Translations under genes and position numbers: made by a program
Notes under the pieces: model-generated
Seen by the model: the letters and a program-made list of their open reading frames with translations, nothing else
Database searches by the model: none
What the model was told of the DNA's origin: nothing
NCBI GenBank assembly: GCA_951812995.1
Contig: CATOTD010000002.1
Location: 643,468 to 707,467 of the forward strand
DNA: 64,000 nucleotides
Reading direction: 5' to 3'
Origin: an uncultured Gammaproteobacteria bacterium
GTDB lineage: Bacteria; Pseudomonadota; Gammaproteobacteria; Eutrophobiales; Eutrophobiaceae
In this document: one piece after another, positions 42,401-46,375 of the stretch
Position numbering within the stretch: position 1 is the stretch's first letter
How the letters are laid out: each line of letters opens with the position of its first letter

Positions 42401-43087
42401 CCTATCCCAGTTGGTATCGGTAAAGGTCAAAGTAGCAGGTCCTACCGTTGCCTCGCCTGTATCACTACTGCTAATACCAATCACAACATCGGCATCTGGC
42501 TCAGACGTTAATACCACGCTAAACGTGTCTTGTGTCCCTCTCTCGCTGACTTGAGTATCCCCACCGGTCTCGGTGACATCAACCCCAGCCGTATCATCAT
42601 CTGTAACATGCACATCAACATCGGCTATCAGTACCCCGTCATAACCACCGCCTGTAGCACGATGGGTAATCGTGACATCTCGATGTGTGCCATTGTCCTT
42701 ATCATCATTAACACCGGTCACGGTGATGGTTTGGGGCGTATCCCAGTTGGTATCGGTAAAGGTCAAGCTGGCGGGTGTGAGCGTTGCAATACCCGCATCC
42801 CCACTCGTTGGGGTAATCGTGACATCGCCTGTTGGCTGACTACCCAATACCACTGTATAGTCTCCAGTGCTACCCTCATCAATCGTCAAGGCATCGGTTG
42901 ATATATTGACGCTTGGCACGAAAGGCGTACCTGTAACCTCGGCCGAGACTGGCCCATTCACCCCATTAACATCAACCGCTCGCAGTTTTAAGGTGTATGG
43001 CGTATTGTTGTTTAAGCCAGTCAGTACATAGCTATTTGCATTAACCCCCTCTGGGTGGCTATTATAATTCGCTGCCATTTTTTCCAT
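21419..43087 (-). CDS. Giant repeat autotransporter adhesin, main part (about 59 Calx-beta-like domains plus C-terminal beta-barrel)
   Basis: An uninterrupted frame of 7222 codons. The first two residues (ME) precede the real continuation of the upstream frame: MAANYNSHPEGVNANSYVLT is the second half of an FN3-like domain begun in the 43021-44172 frame. From about residue 60 to 6745 come about 59 beta-sandwich repeats, each with a glutamate-rich start (VDEGSTGDYTVVL or TVSETGTQDTFSVVL), a TFTDTNW turn, VTVTGxxDD and a closing acidic DDD or DND. This is the Calx-beta/cadherin-like pattern expected to bind calcium between domains. The last roughly 375 residues (VSLWGNGAYEQLSN to DLRLQW) form an autotransporter-type barrel with alternating hydrophobic strands and a terminal aromatic residue; a helical linker (MIKAMAGMVKSAVLNRMDEI) precedes it. 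It would act as a very long cell-surface stalk or adhesin using type V secretion. The absence of any stop or frameshift over 21 kb argues for selection on the protein. Confidence 0.88.
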   Translation of the reverse strand: MEKMAANYNSHPEGVNANSYVLTGLNNNTPYTLKLRAVDVNGVNGPVSAEVTGTPFVPSVNISTDALTIDEGSTGDYTVVLGSQPTGDVTITPTSGDAGIATLTPASLTFTDTNWDTPQTITVTGVNDDKDNGTHRDVTITHRATGGGYDGVLIADVDVHVTDDDTAGVDVTETGGDTQVSERGTQDTFSVVLTSEPDADVVIGISSSDTGEATVGPATLTFTDTNWDRPQTITVTGINDDIADGVQAIEINLANAVSTDVDYGGKFSSHVDVSVADDDNTGIRLSNALLRVDEGSTGDYTVVLGSQPTGDVTITPTSGDADIATLTPASLTFTDTNWDTPQTITVTGVNDDKDNGTHRDVTITHRAVGGGYDGVLIADVDVHVTDDDTAGVDVTETGGDTQVSETGTQDTFSVVLTSEPDADVVIGISSSDTGEATVGPASLTFTDTNWDRPQIVTVTGVNDDIADGVQAIEINLANAVSTDGDYGGKFSSHVDVSVADDDNTGIRLSSASLRVDEGSTGDYTVVLGSQPTGDVTITPTSGDAGIATLTPASLTFTDTNWDTPQTITVTGVNDDKDNGTHRDVTITHRAVGGGYDGVLIADVDVHVTDDDTAGVDVTETGGDTQVSEGGTQDTFSVVLTSEPDADVVIGISSSDTGEATVGPATLTFTDTNWDRPQIVTVTGVNDDIADGVQAIEINLANAVSTDVDYGGKFSSHVDVSVADDDNTGIRLSRALLTVDEGSTGDYTVVLGSQPTGDVTITPTSGDADIATLTPASLTFTDTNWDTPQTITVTGVNDDKDNGTHRDVTITHRATGGGYDGVLIADVDVHVTDDDTAGVDVTETGGDTQVSEGGTQDTFSVVLTSEPDADVVIGISSSDTGEATVGPATLTFTDTNWDRPQTITVTGINDDIADGVQAIEINLANAVSTDVDYGGKFSSHVDVSVADDDNTGIRLSNALLRVDEGSTGDYTVVLGSQPTGDVTITPTSGDADIATLTPASLTFTDTNWDTPQTITVTGVNDDKDNGTHRDVTITHRATGGGYDGVLIADVGVHVTDDDTAGVDVTETGGDTQVSETGTQDTFSVVLTSEPDADVVIGISSSDTGEATVGPASLTFTDTNWDRPQIVTVTGVNDDIADGVQAIEINLANAVSTDGDYGGKFSSHVDVSVADDDNTGIRLSSASLRVDEGSTGDYTVVLGSQPTGDVTITPTSGDAGIATLTPASLTFTDTNWDTPQTITVTGVNDDKDNGTHRDVTITHRATGGGYDGVLIADVGVHVTDDDTAGVDVTETGGDTQVSETGTQDTFTVLLSSQPTADVVIGISSSDAGEATVLPATLTFTDTNWDRPQTITVTGVNDDIADGVQAIEINLANAVSTDGDYGGKFSSHVDVSVADDDNTGIRLSRALLTVDEGSTGDYTVVLGSQPTADVVIGISSSDAGEATVLPATLTFTVGNWHVAQSVTVTGQDDDVADGDQQVDISLANAVSTDGDYNGQFGQTITVTVTDNDAPGITVLQTDGDTTVSETGTQDTFSVVLTSEPDANVSIAVSSSDAGEATVLPATLTFTDTNWHVAQSVTVTGQDDDVADGDQQVDISLANAVSTDGDYNGQFGQTITVTVTDNDAPGITILQTDGDTTVSERGTQDTFSVVLTSEPDANVSIAVSSSDAGEATVLPATLTFTDTNWHVAQSVTVTGQDDDVADGDQQVDISLANAVSTDGDYNGQFGQTITVTVTDNDAPGITILQTDGDTTVSERGTQDTFSVVLTSEPDANVSIAVSSSDAGEATVLPATLTFTVGNWHVAQSVTVTGQDDDVADGDQQVDISLANAVSTDGDYNGQFGQTITVTVTDNDAPGITILQTDGDTTVSETGTQDTFSVVLTSEPDANVSIAVSSSDAGEATVLPATLTFTDTNWHVAQSVTVTGQDDDVADGDQQVDISLANAVSTDGDYNGQFGQTITVTVTDNDAPGITILQTDGDTTVSERGTQDTFTVLLSSQPTADVVIGISSSDAGEATVLPATLTFTDTNWHVAQSVTVTGQDDDVADGDQQVDISLANAVSTDGDYNGQFGQTITVTVTDNDAPGITILQTDGDTTVSERGTQDTFSVVLTSEPDANVSIAVSSSDAGEATVLPATLTFTVGNWHVAQSVTVTGQDDDVADGDQQVDISLANAVSTDGDYNGQFGQTITVTVTDNDAPGITILQTDGDTTVSETGTQDTFSVVLTSEPDANVSIAVSSSDAGEATVLPATLTFTDTNWHVAQSVTVTGQDDDVADGDQQVDISLANAVSTDGDYNGQFGQTITVTVTDNDAPGITILQTDGDTTVSERGTQDTFSVVLTSEPDANVSIAVSNSDAGEATVLPATLTFTVGNWHVAQSVTVTGQDDDVADGDQQVDISLANAVSTDGDYNGQFGQTITVTVTDNDAPGITILQTDGDTTVSETGTQDTFTVLLSSQPTADVVIGISSSDAGEATVLPATLTFTDTNWHVAQSVTVTGQDDDVADGDQQVDISLANAVSTDGDYNGQFGQTITVTVTDNDAPGITILQTDGDTTVSERGTQDTFSVVLTSEPDANVSIAVSSSDAGEATVLPATLTFTVGNWHVAQSVTVTGQDDDVADGDQQVDISLANAVSTDGDYNGQFGQTITVTVTDNDAPGITILQTDGDTTVSETGTQDTFTVLLSSQPTADVVIGISSSDAGEATVLPATLTFTDTNWHVAQSVTVTGQDDDVADGDQQVDISLANAVSTDGDYNGQFGQTITVTVTDNDAPGITILQTDGDTTVSETGTQDTFSVVLTSEPDANVSIAVSSSDAGEATVLPATLTFTVGNWHVAQSVTVTGQDDDVADGDQQVDISLANAVSTDGDYNGQFGQTITVTVTDNDAPGITILQTDGDTTVSETGTQDTFTVLLSSQPTADVVIGISSSDAGEATVLPATLTFTDTNWHVAQSVTVTGQDDDVADGDQQVDISLANAVSTDGDYNGQFGQTITVTVTDNDAPGITILQTDGDTTVSERGTQDTFSVVLTSEPDANVSIAVSSSDAGEATVLPATLTFTVGNWHVAQSVTVTGQDDDVADGDQQVDISLANAVSTDGDYNGQFGQTITVTVTDNDAPGITVLQTDGDTTVSETGTQDTFTVLLSSQPTADVVIGISSSDAGEATVLPATLTFTDTNWHVAQSVTVTGQDDDVADGDQQVDISLANAVSTDGDYNGQFGQTITVTVTDNDAPGITILQTDGDTTVSERGTQDTFSVVLTSEPDANVSIAVSSSDAGEATVLPATLTFTDTNWHVAQSVTVTGQDDDVADGDQQVDISLANAVSTDGDYNGQFGQTITVTVTDNDAPGITILQTDGDTTVSERGTQDTFSVVLTSEPDANVSIAVSSSDAGEATVLPATLTFTVGNWHVAQSVTVTGQDDDVADGDQQVDISLANAVSTDGDYNGQFGQTITVTVTDNDAPGITILQTDGDTTVSETGTQDTFTVLLSSQPTADVVIGISSSDAGEATVLPATLTFTDTNWHVAQSVTVTGQDDDVADGDQQVDISLANAVSTDGDYNGQFGQTITVTVTDNDAPGITILQTDGDTTVSERGTQDTFSVVLTSEPDANVSIAVSSSDAGEATVLPATLTFTVGNWHVAQSVTVTGQDDDVADGDQQVDISLANAVSTDGDYNGQFGQTITVTVTDNDAPGITILQTDGDTTVSETGTQDTFSVVLTSEPDANVSIAVSSSDAGEATVLPATLTFTVGNWHVAQSVTVTGQDDDVADGDQQVDISLANAVSTDGDYNGQFGQTITVTVTDNDAPGITILQTDGDTTVSERGTQDTFSVVLTSEPDANVSIAVSSSDAGEATVLPATLTFTVGNWHVAQSVTVTGQDDDVADGDQQVDISLANAVSTDGDYNGQFGQTITVTVTDNDAPGITILQTDGDTTVSETGTQDTFTVLLSSQPTADVVIGISSSDAGEATVLPATLTFTDTNWHVAQSVTVTGQDDDVADGDQQVDISLANAVSTDGDYNGQFGQTITVTVTDNDAPGITILQTDGDTTVSERGTQDTFSVVLTSEPDANVSIAVSSSDAGEATVLPATLTFTVGNWHVAQSVTVTGQDDDVADGDQQVDISLANAVSTDGDYNGQFGQTITVTVTDNDAPGITILQTDGDTTVSETGTQDTFTVLLSSQPTADVVIGISSSDAGEATVLPATLTFTDTNWHVAQSVTVTGQDDDVADGDQQVDISLANAVSTDGDYNGQFGQTITVTVTDNDAPGITILQTDGDTTVSETGTQDTFSVVLTSEPDANVSIAVSSSDAGEATVLPATLTFTDTNWHVAQSVTVTGQDDDVADGDQQVDISLANAVSTDGDYNGQFGQTITVTVTDNDAPGITILQTDGDTTVSETGTQDTFSVVLTSEPDANVSIAVSSSDAGEATVLPATLTFTDTNWHVAQSVTVTGQDDDVADGDQQVDISLANAVSTDGDYNGQFGQTITVTVTDNDAPGITILQTDGDTTVSERGTQDTFSVVLTSEPDANVSIAVSSSDAGEATVLPATLTFTVGNWHVAQSVTVTGQDDDVADGDQQVDISLANAVSTDGDYNGQFGQTITVTVTDNDAPGITILQTDGDTTVSERGTQDTFSVVLTSEPDANVSIAVSSSDAGEATVLPATLTFTDTNWHVAQSVTVTGQDDDVADGDQQVDISLANAVSTDGDYNGQFGQTITVTVTDNDAPGITILQTDGDTTVSERGTQDTFSVVLTSEPDANVSIAVSSSDAGEATVLPATLTFTVGNWHVAQSVTVTGQDDDVADGDQQVDISLANAVSTDGDYNGQFGQTITVTVTDNDAPGITILQTDGDTTVSETGTQDTFSVVLTSEPDANVSIAVSSSDAGEATVLPATLTFTDTNWHVAQSVTVTGQDDDVADGDQQVDISLANAVSTDGDYNGQFGQTITVTVTDNDAPGITILQTDGDTTVSETGTQDTFSVVLTSEPDANVSIAVSSSDAGEATVLPATLTFTDTNWHVAQSVTVTGQDDDVADGDQQVDISLANAVSTDGDYNGQFGQTITVTVTDNDAPGITILQTDGDTTVSERGTQDTFSVVLTSEPDANVSIAVSSSDAGEATVLPATLTFTVGNWHVAQSVTVTGQDDDVADGDQQVDISLANAVSTDGDYNGQFGQTITVTVTDNDAPGITILQTDGDTTVSERGTQDTFSVVLTSEPDANVSIAVSSSDAGEATVLPATLTFTDTNWHVAQSVTVTGQDDDVADGDQQVDISLANAVSTDGDYNGQFGQTITVTVTDNDAPGITILQTDGDTTVSERGTQDTFSVVLTSEPDANVSIAVSSSDAGEATVLPATLTFTVGNWHVAQSVTVTGQDDDVADGDQQVDISLANAVSTDGDYNGQFGQTITVTVTDNDAPGITILQTDGDTTVSETGTQDTFSVVLTSEPDANVSIAVSSSDAGEATVLPATLTFTDTNWHVAQSVTVTGQDDDVADGDQQVDISLANAVSTDGDYNGQFGQTITVTVTDNDAPGITILQTDGDTTVSETGTQDTFTVLLSSQPTADVVIGISSSDAGEATVLPATLTFTDTNWHVAQSVTVTGQDDDVADGDQQVDISLANAVSTDGDYNGQFGQTITVTVTDNDAPGITILQTDGDTTVSETGTQDTFTVLLSSQPTADVVIGISSSDAGEATVLPATLTFTDTNWDRPQTITVTGVNDDIADGVQAIEINLANAVSTDGDYGGKFSSHVDVSVADDDNTGIRLSRALLTVDEGSTGDYTVVLGSQPTADVVIGISSSDAGEATVLPATLTFTVGNWHVAQSVTVTGQDDDVADGDQQVDISLANAVSTDGDYNGQFGQTITVTVTDNDAPGITVLQTDGDTTVSETGTQDTFSVVLTSEPDANVSIAVSSSDAGEATVLPATLTFTDTNWHVAQSVTVTGQDDDVADGDQQVDISLANAVSTDGDYNGQFGQTITVTVTDNDAPGITILQTDGDTTVSERGTQDTFSVVLTSEPDANVSIAVSSSDAGEATVLPATLTFTDTNWHVAQSVTVTGQDDDVADGDQQVDISLANAVSTDGDYNGQFGQTITVTVTDNDAPGITILQTDGDTTVSERGTQDTFSVVLTSEPDANVSIAVSSSDAGEATVLPATLTFTVGNWHVAQSVTVTGQDDDVADGDQQVDISLANAVSTDGDYNGQFGQTITVTVTDNDAPGITILQTDGDTTVSETGTQDTFSVVLTSEPDANVSIAVSSSDAGEATVLPATLTFTDTNWHVAQSVTVTGQDDDVADGDQQVDISLANAVSTDGDYNGQFGQTITVTVTDNDAPGITILQTDGDTTVSERGTQDTFSVVLTSEPDANVSIAVSSSDAGEATVLPATLTFTDTNWHVAQSVTVTGQDDDVADGDQQVDISLANAVSTDGDYNGQFGQTITVTVTDNDAPGITILQTDGDTTVSETGTQDTFTVLLSSQPTADVVIGISSSDAGEATVLPATLTFTDTNWHVAQSVTVTGQDDDVADGDQQVDISLANAVSTDGDYNGQFGQTITVTVTDNDAPGITILQTDGDTTVSERGTQDTFSVVLTSEPDANVSIAVSSSDAGEATVLPATLTFTVGNWHVAQSVTVTGQDDDVADGDQQVDISLANAVSTDGDYNGQFGQTITVTVTDNDAPGITILQTDGDTTVSERGTQDTFSVVLTSEPDANVSIAVSSSDAGEATVLPATLTFTDTNWHVAQSVTVTGQDDDVADGDQQVDISLANAVSTDGDYNGQFGERIAIEVIDDDTATRDMSRIDKAIAPQMIKAMAGMVKSAVLNRMDEISASSAQPQRLNLNGQNAFLPWLQSNQQALQEGTVSWRQQLLNSGFSISLAELAKLGNPDTPAHDISHDVSLWGNGAYEQLSNTKRDDVQWDGEIVSAIIGIDKRHDNGLLLGASLNWSKATIDYMDTNGDMNQAGDYESTLTSIHPYVNWKMANNSHLWMIGGYGEGEITVTESGKKRNSDSRLVQFSIGGDMELLSQSDNPSDSLRVKLQTSVNQFDVHGYREELIEGLTYVTYQTRLSLEAKHTFMLYNGNTLMPSLEFGLRDDSGDGQTGHGSEMVIGMRYNDAVTGSRTKLQWRRLLTHSSGLEEWGVSGLLTLQARNRLGLSLEMQSAYGDTENTLLVDDIAASPVNPVIDNQVQKQDYQLNHQMTLGYGLATMNGRALLTPYTKMQFTGSERNYRFGARWQHKTGIDWGIVGGHHAQKDKPANNSIEIDLRLQW
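22860..38880. repeat. Tandem 342-bp repeat array (about 47 units) inside the adhesin gene
   Basis: Unit of 114 codons, for example from DNDAPGITILQTDGDTTVSE to TITVTVT. Period 342 bp is exact across almost the whole array; one unit near 25.8 kb is 9 bp shorter and includes a segment of the other repeat class. Units are nearly identical at the DNA level, with variation confined to a few short blocks. Confidence 0.97.
26733..30152. repeat. 1710-bp super-repeat (two copies of five 342-bp units)
   Basis: The order of unit variants in 26733-28442 is the same as in 28443-30152. A rare variant block (CTGACCGCATTAGCTAAGC instead of CTAACCGCATTGGCTAAGC) recurs at about 27350 and 29060, exactly 1710 bp apart. 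It indicates a recent tandem duplication of five units. Confidence 0.85.
38880..42890. repeat. Six 669-bp two-domain repeats at the N-proximal end of the adhesin array
   Basis: Each unit encodes two domains: DEGSTGDYTVVLGSQPTGDV type (with GGGYDGVLIADV) and VDVTETGGDTQVSE type (with DYGGKFSSHVDVSVADDDN). Period 669 bp. Units 1-3 resemble units 4-6, giving a 2007-bp higher-order period. Confidence 0.95.
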
Positions 43088-44172
43088 TTTCCTTTCGATG
43101 GCAAAAATTGCTTATATTCATACCAGGCGATTTTTTCATGTTTTGTATGGGCCACAGGCGACCAAGATAACGTCAGTTGCTTATCGCCTGGCAATAGCGT
43201 TAATACGGGTTGCCCCGGCTTGCCCTTGGTACTCGTATCCCCTAAGGGACCTCCATCGAGAATACTCCAGGTATATTGATCGGTTAATATAGTGCGTGCT
43301 GCTTCACCCGCTGTGCTGTATTTGACGGTACCAACACCCAATGTCACGCTTTTTTTGACAGCCAGTTTTGACCAAGCATTAAGCAGTCTATCGTAATGGG
43401 CTGTCGTCAATGCTGTATTGACAAGCATCTGATCCATACTGCTAACCTGACTAATATCCCAGCGGCTAATGTCTTGGTTAAACGAGCTTGCGCCATGGAA
43501 CATGTGATCCATATTGCTTACCCGGCTGACATTCCAACTGCCAATATCCTGGTTAAACGATGTGGCGCCATCAAACATAGCCTCCATGTTGGTAACAGCA
43601 CCCACGTTCCAAGTACCGATGTTGCCATTGAAAGCGGTCGCAACATAGAACATATAACTCATATTGCTTACCTGGCTGACATTCCAATGACCGATATTGC
43701 CATTAAAGGCACGAGCATTATCAAACATATAGCTCATATCACTAACATTGCTGAGATTGGGGGCATCGGTGGCATTGAGCGTTACTTGATTGCAATTACG
43801 GAAAGCATCACGCATAGAGCGCCAGGCCTGGCTGCCCCATTGCTCAATGCTCCGGAGCTTTTGCCGATTGCCGAGGGTGTTATCACAAGCGATAATTCGT
43901 GGGAAATCGCCGCTAATTTTTACGGTATACGTGCCAGCTACTGTATAAGTGTGGCTACGGGGGCCTGTTAGGTTGCTATCAGAATTACCATCGCCCCAAT
44001 CGATCTGATAGTTATAGTTATATCCCCCTCTGGTAGGAATAACAATTTGCTCCCCCGCATTGACCTGCCAAGTGGTAATAAAGGCAGTTGCATCCTGGGC
44101 TTTTGTAGCCGGAGCAAACAACAGACCCTGCAATACAATTACAAATGCTATTAGTCGGATAAAAAACTGCAT
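43021..44172 (-). CDS. Giant autotransporter adhesin, N-terminal part (signal peptide, PKD-like, BspA-type repeats, FN3 start)
   Basis: I chose the ATG at 44172 (MQFFIRLIAFVIVLQGLLFA); a TTG at 44181 would add MNK. A signal peptide with likely cleavage near TKAQDA is followed by a PKD-like domain (IDWGDGNSDSNLTG, then HTYTVAGTYTVKISG). Next are four or five 25-residue BspA/DUF285-type surface repeats (NVSDMSYMFDNARAFNGNIG and relatives), and the first half of an FN3-like domain (PGQPVLTLLPGDKQLTLSWS). The frame ends 60 bp after overlapping the 21419-43087 frame. Around 43078-43083 the coding strand has six A residues (TGG AAA AAA TGG). Reading one base back there gives KWKK-MAANYN and joins the two proteins into one of about 7,600 residues. 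So this is the 5' part of the same gene; either the frameshift is real (phase-off or programmed slippage) or it is a homopolymer error in the assembly. Confidence 0.85.
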   Translation of the reverse strand: MQFFIRLIAFVIVLQGLLFAPATKAQDATAFITTWQVNAGEQIVIPTRGGYNYNYQIDWGDGNSDSNLTGPRSHTYTVAGTYTVKISGDFPRIIACDNTLGNRQKLRSIEQWGSQAWRSMRDAFRNCNQVTLNATDAPNLSNVSDMSYMFDNARAFNGNIGHWNVSQVSNMSYMFYVATAFNGNIGTWNVGAVTNMEAMFDGATSFNQDIGSWNVSRVSNMDHMFHGASSFNQDISRWDISQVSSMDQMLVNTALTTAHYDRLLNAWSKLAVKKSVTLGVGTVKYSTAGEAARTILTDQYTWSILDGGPLGDTSTKGKPGQPVLTLLPGDKQLTLSWSPVAHTKHEKIAWYEYKQFLPSKGKWKKWQRIIIATQRGLMQIAMY

Positions 44173-44447
44173 TTTGTTCAACCGTAATCGATATTATGGC
44201 AACACTGGAATATCATAGTTAAAAAATTCTAGTTAGGTATTGATTTTTAAGATACTTTATGTTGCATATTACATGATTGTATCCGCACAATGACATATCT
44301 AATATGCTATATTGTGTTGTTGTTCACCTTATTTTCTTTCCTAACCCTAATATTAAGTATTTTATTAATACATTAGCATTACGCATTGATTATTATAACT
44401 TTTCCTGGTTCTGTAGAATGATCGATAACTAATGTGAGGTACCCTGT
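44173..44447. promoter_or_regulatory. AT-rich divergent intergenic region between the giant adhesin and hypF
   Basis: About 270 bp of AT-rich DNA that must contain the adhesin promoter (reading left) and that of hypF (reading right). The hypF side ends with GTGAGGTACC before a TTG start. I cannot single out one convincing -35/-10 pair. Confidence 0.5.
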
Positions 44448-44782
44448 TTGAGCGTCAACACAAAAGATACACATACCCGAGTCAATGCAACCATTCGCAT
44501 TCGAGGGATAGTGCAAGGTGTTGGTTTTCGTCCAACCATTTGGCGTATAGCGAATGAATGCGATCTCGTTGGTGAAGTGCTTAATGACACAAACGGCGTA
44601 CTTATACATGTATCTGGCTATTTACAATCTGTCGATCAATTTGTGCAACGTTTACATGCTGAAGCACCGCCATTAGCGCGCATCGACGCAATTGAACGTA
44701 CATCACACAACAAAGACTTAAAAGGCAATCAATTTCGGATAGGGGCCAGTGATTCAGGCAATGCGCTAACTGGCATAGCGCC
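44448..44782 (+). pseudogene. hypF: Hydrogenase maturation carbamoyltransferase HypF, N-terminal acylphosphatase-domain fragment
   Basis: HypF forms the carbamoyl/cyano ligand precursor for the NiFe-hydrogenase active site. Only the first about 110 codons remain. The acylphosphatase signature RIRGIVQGVGFRPTIWRIAN is intact, followed by GEVLNDTNGVLIHVSG and HAEAPPLARIDAIERT. The zinc-finger, YrdC-like and carbamoyltransferase domains are absent because ISF inserts at 44783. The likely start is a TTG at 44448 (MSVNTKDTHT) after a GAGG site. It implies that the ancestor had a NiFe hydrogenase. Confidence 0.85.
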
Positions 44783-46082
44783 GAGCCTTTCTCTGATTCT
44801 GTGTAACTGCCGTTGGTTAAACGAAGTCCTTTAGTCGGTCTTCGAATTCGATCATAAAGCGATTCATCGCTGGTTTCCAATATTTAATCGACATAGTCCA
44901 CTGCTTTGATGCATCTTGAATGGCCAGATAGCTCACCTTTCTGGTAGCGTCATCGGTTGGGAACAACTTACGTTTTTTGATGGCTTTCCTGATGACGCTG
45001 TTGAGCGATGCAATGGCGTTGGTGGTATAGATTGCCTTGCGCAAGTCCTGCGGGTAATCAAACAGGGTGTTGAGGTTCTGCCAATGACTCTGCCAGGAAC
45101 GGCTGGTCTTAGGGTATTTGGCATCCCATTCGTCACCAAAGACATCAAGCACCAACAGTGCTTCCGCCTCCGTAGCTGACGGGTAGATTTGCTACAAGTC
45201 GACTACAACCGCCTTGTAGTCCTTCCAGGTAACATACTGCATCGCGTGCCTGATCCTATGCACAATGCATCGCTAGATGCGGGTTTGCGGGTAGACGGTA
45301 TTGATGAGATCAGGAAAACTCTTGAGTCCGTCAACACAGGCAATCAGGATGTCTCGTACACCGCGGTTATGAAGTTCGGTCAAGACATTGAGCCAGAACT
45401 TGGCACCTTCGTGCTCTGACAGCCACAGCCCTAAAAGCGCTTTGTGCCCGTCCAGGTTCACGCCCAGTGCCAAATAAGACAGCCTTGTTGATGACTTTCT
45501 TGTCCTGGCGGATTTTAACGACTATGCAGTCAAGGTATGCGCTGGGGTATATCAGTGCTAGTGGCCGATTGCCACGCAATCACCTTTTCTGTCACACACG
45601 AGAGCAGGCTGATTGAGACCGCCACGCCCTACATTTCCTGAAACAGCGCGACAATGTCACAGGTGGTATTGCCTTTGGCATAGAGACTGAGAACCTTGTC
45701 ATCCATACCGGTGAGGCGAGATGGGTGCCACTTGACCAGTGCTGGCACCAAGCTACCCTTTCTGTCGCGTGGTGTTTCCAGCTCGAATGCGCCCTCTTCA
45801 GTGCACAGCATTTTATGACTGCGACCATTACGGCTATTGGATTTTCCGGCCTACTCATGCCTGGCATAGCCAAGGTGTTCATCGAACTCGGCATTCAGTG
45901 CTGTCTCAATGCTTACCCTGGTCAATGCCTGACGAAACGTATGCAGGTCTTCTGCGGTTTTGATGCCCCTTTCAGTTTCACGTGCCAGTGATTTGATTGC
46001 TTCGGGTTGCATGTGCTTATCCTCAACCCCTTCGGGGTAATAATCAATGATAAGCAGTTACACAGTTCTTGGGACTATCTCG
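44783..46082 (-). mobile_element. ISF (IS256 family), full-length copy inserted in hypF
   Basis: Left end GAGCCTTTCTCTGATTCTG, continuing TGTAACTGC; right end, on the other strand, GAGATAGTCCCAAGAACTG, continuing TGTAACTGC. About 1.3 kb. hypF sequence is on the left only; a transporter fragment is on the right, so DNA on one side was lost or rearranged. Confidence 0.85.
44817..46010 (-). pseudogene. IS256-family transposase of ISF, full-length but frameshifted
   Basis: Pieces on the minus strand: an N-terminal part ending GTHLASPVWMTRF or, in another frame, DDKVLSLYAKGNTTCDIVAL then FQEM-stop; [39 protein letters not shown] to [18 protein letters not shown]; and MVLDVFGDEWDAKYPKTSRS to FEDRLKDFV. 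Stops and frame changes occur at the same places as in the 3.3-4.2 kb copy, so both copies descend from an already damaged parent or were homogenised. Confidence 0.8.
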
Positions 46083-46087
46083 ATATA

Positions 46088-46375
46088 TGGCCTCTAACTT
46101 CTAATGGGTTTCTTTGCTCTGTTCTTGTTGTATTACTACACTGACATTTTTGGTTTGGCCCCAGCTACTGTCGCCACCATGCTACTGGTAACAAAAATAA
46201 TAGATGCAATTACTGACCCGGCAATGGGGCCTATTGCTGACCGAACCAATACTCGTTGGGGAAAGTACAGACCTTACTTACTATGGATGGCGATTCCTTA
46301 TGGACTATTAGGCTATATGTTATTTCTGGGGCTGAGTTGTCTGATACAGGAAAACTTATCTATGCCTATGTAACT
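46088..46375 (+). pseudogene. GPH-family sugar:cation symporter, N-terminal fragment
   Basis: The fragment reads MASNF just after the ISF end, then, one frame over, MGFFALFLLYYYTDIFGLAP, LLVTKIIDAITDPAMGPIAD and RTNTRWGKYRPYLLWMAIPY. This is the first two or three helices of a glycoside-pentoside-hexuronide symporter with the DxxxDxxxGxxxDRT-like loop. The extreme N-terminus is replaced by ISF, a frameshift follows MASNF, and ISA copy 4 cuts the rest at 46376. Non-functional. Confidence 0.75.

Noticed and set aside
22860..42890. CRISPR array
   Set aside because: The repeats are long (342 and 669 bp), directly adjacent without spacers, and coding.
39155..42901. Repeated + strand frames of 76 and 120 codons at 669-bp spacing
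   Set aside because: Antisense shadows of the two-domain repeats; no ribosome sites and no independent conservation pattern.
43396..43971. 191-codon + strand frame opposite the BspA-type repeats
   Set aside because: It is antisense to a segment with a clear signal peptide and repeat pattern on the minus strand.
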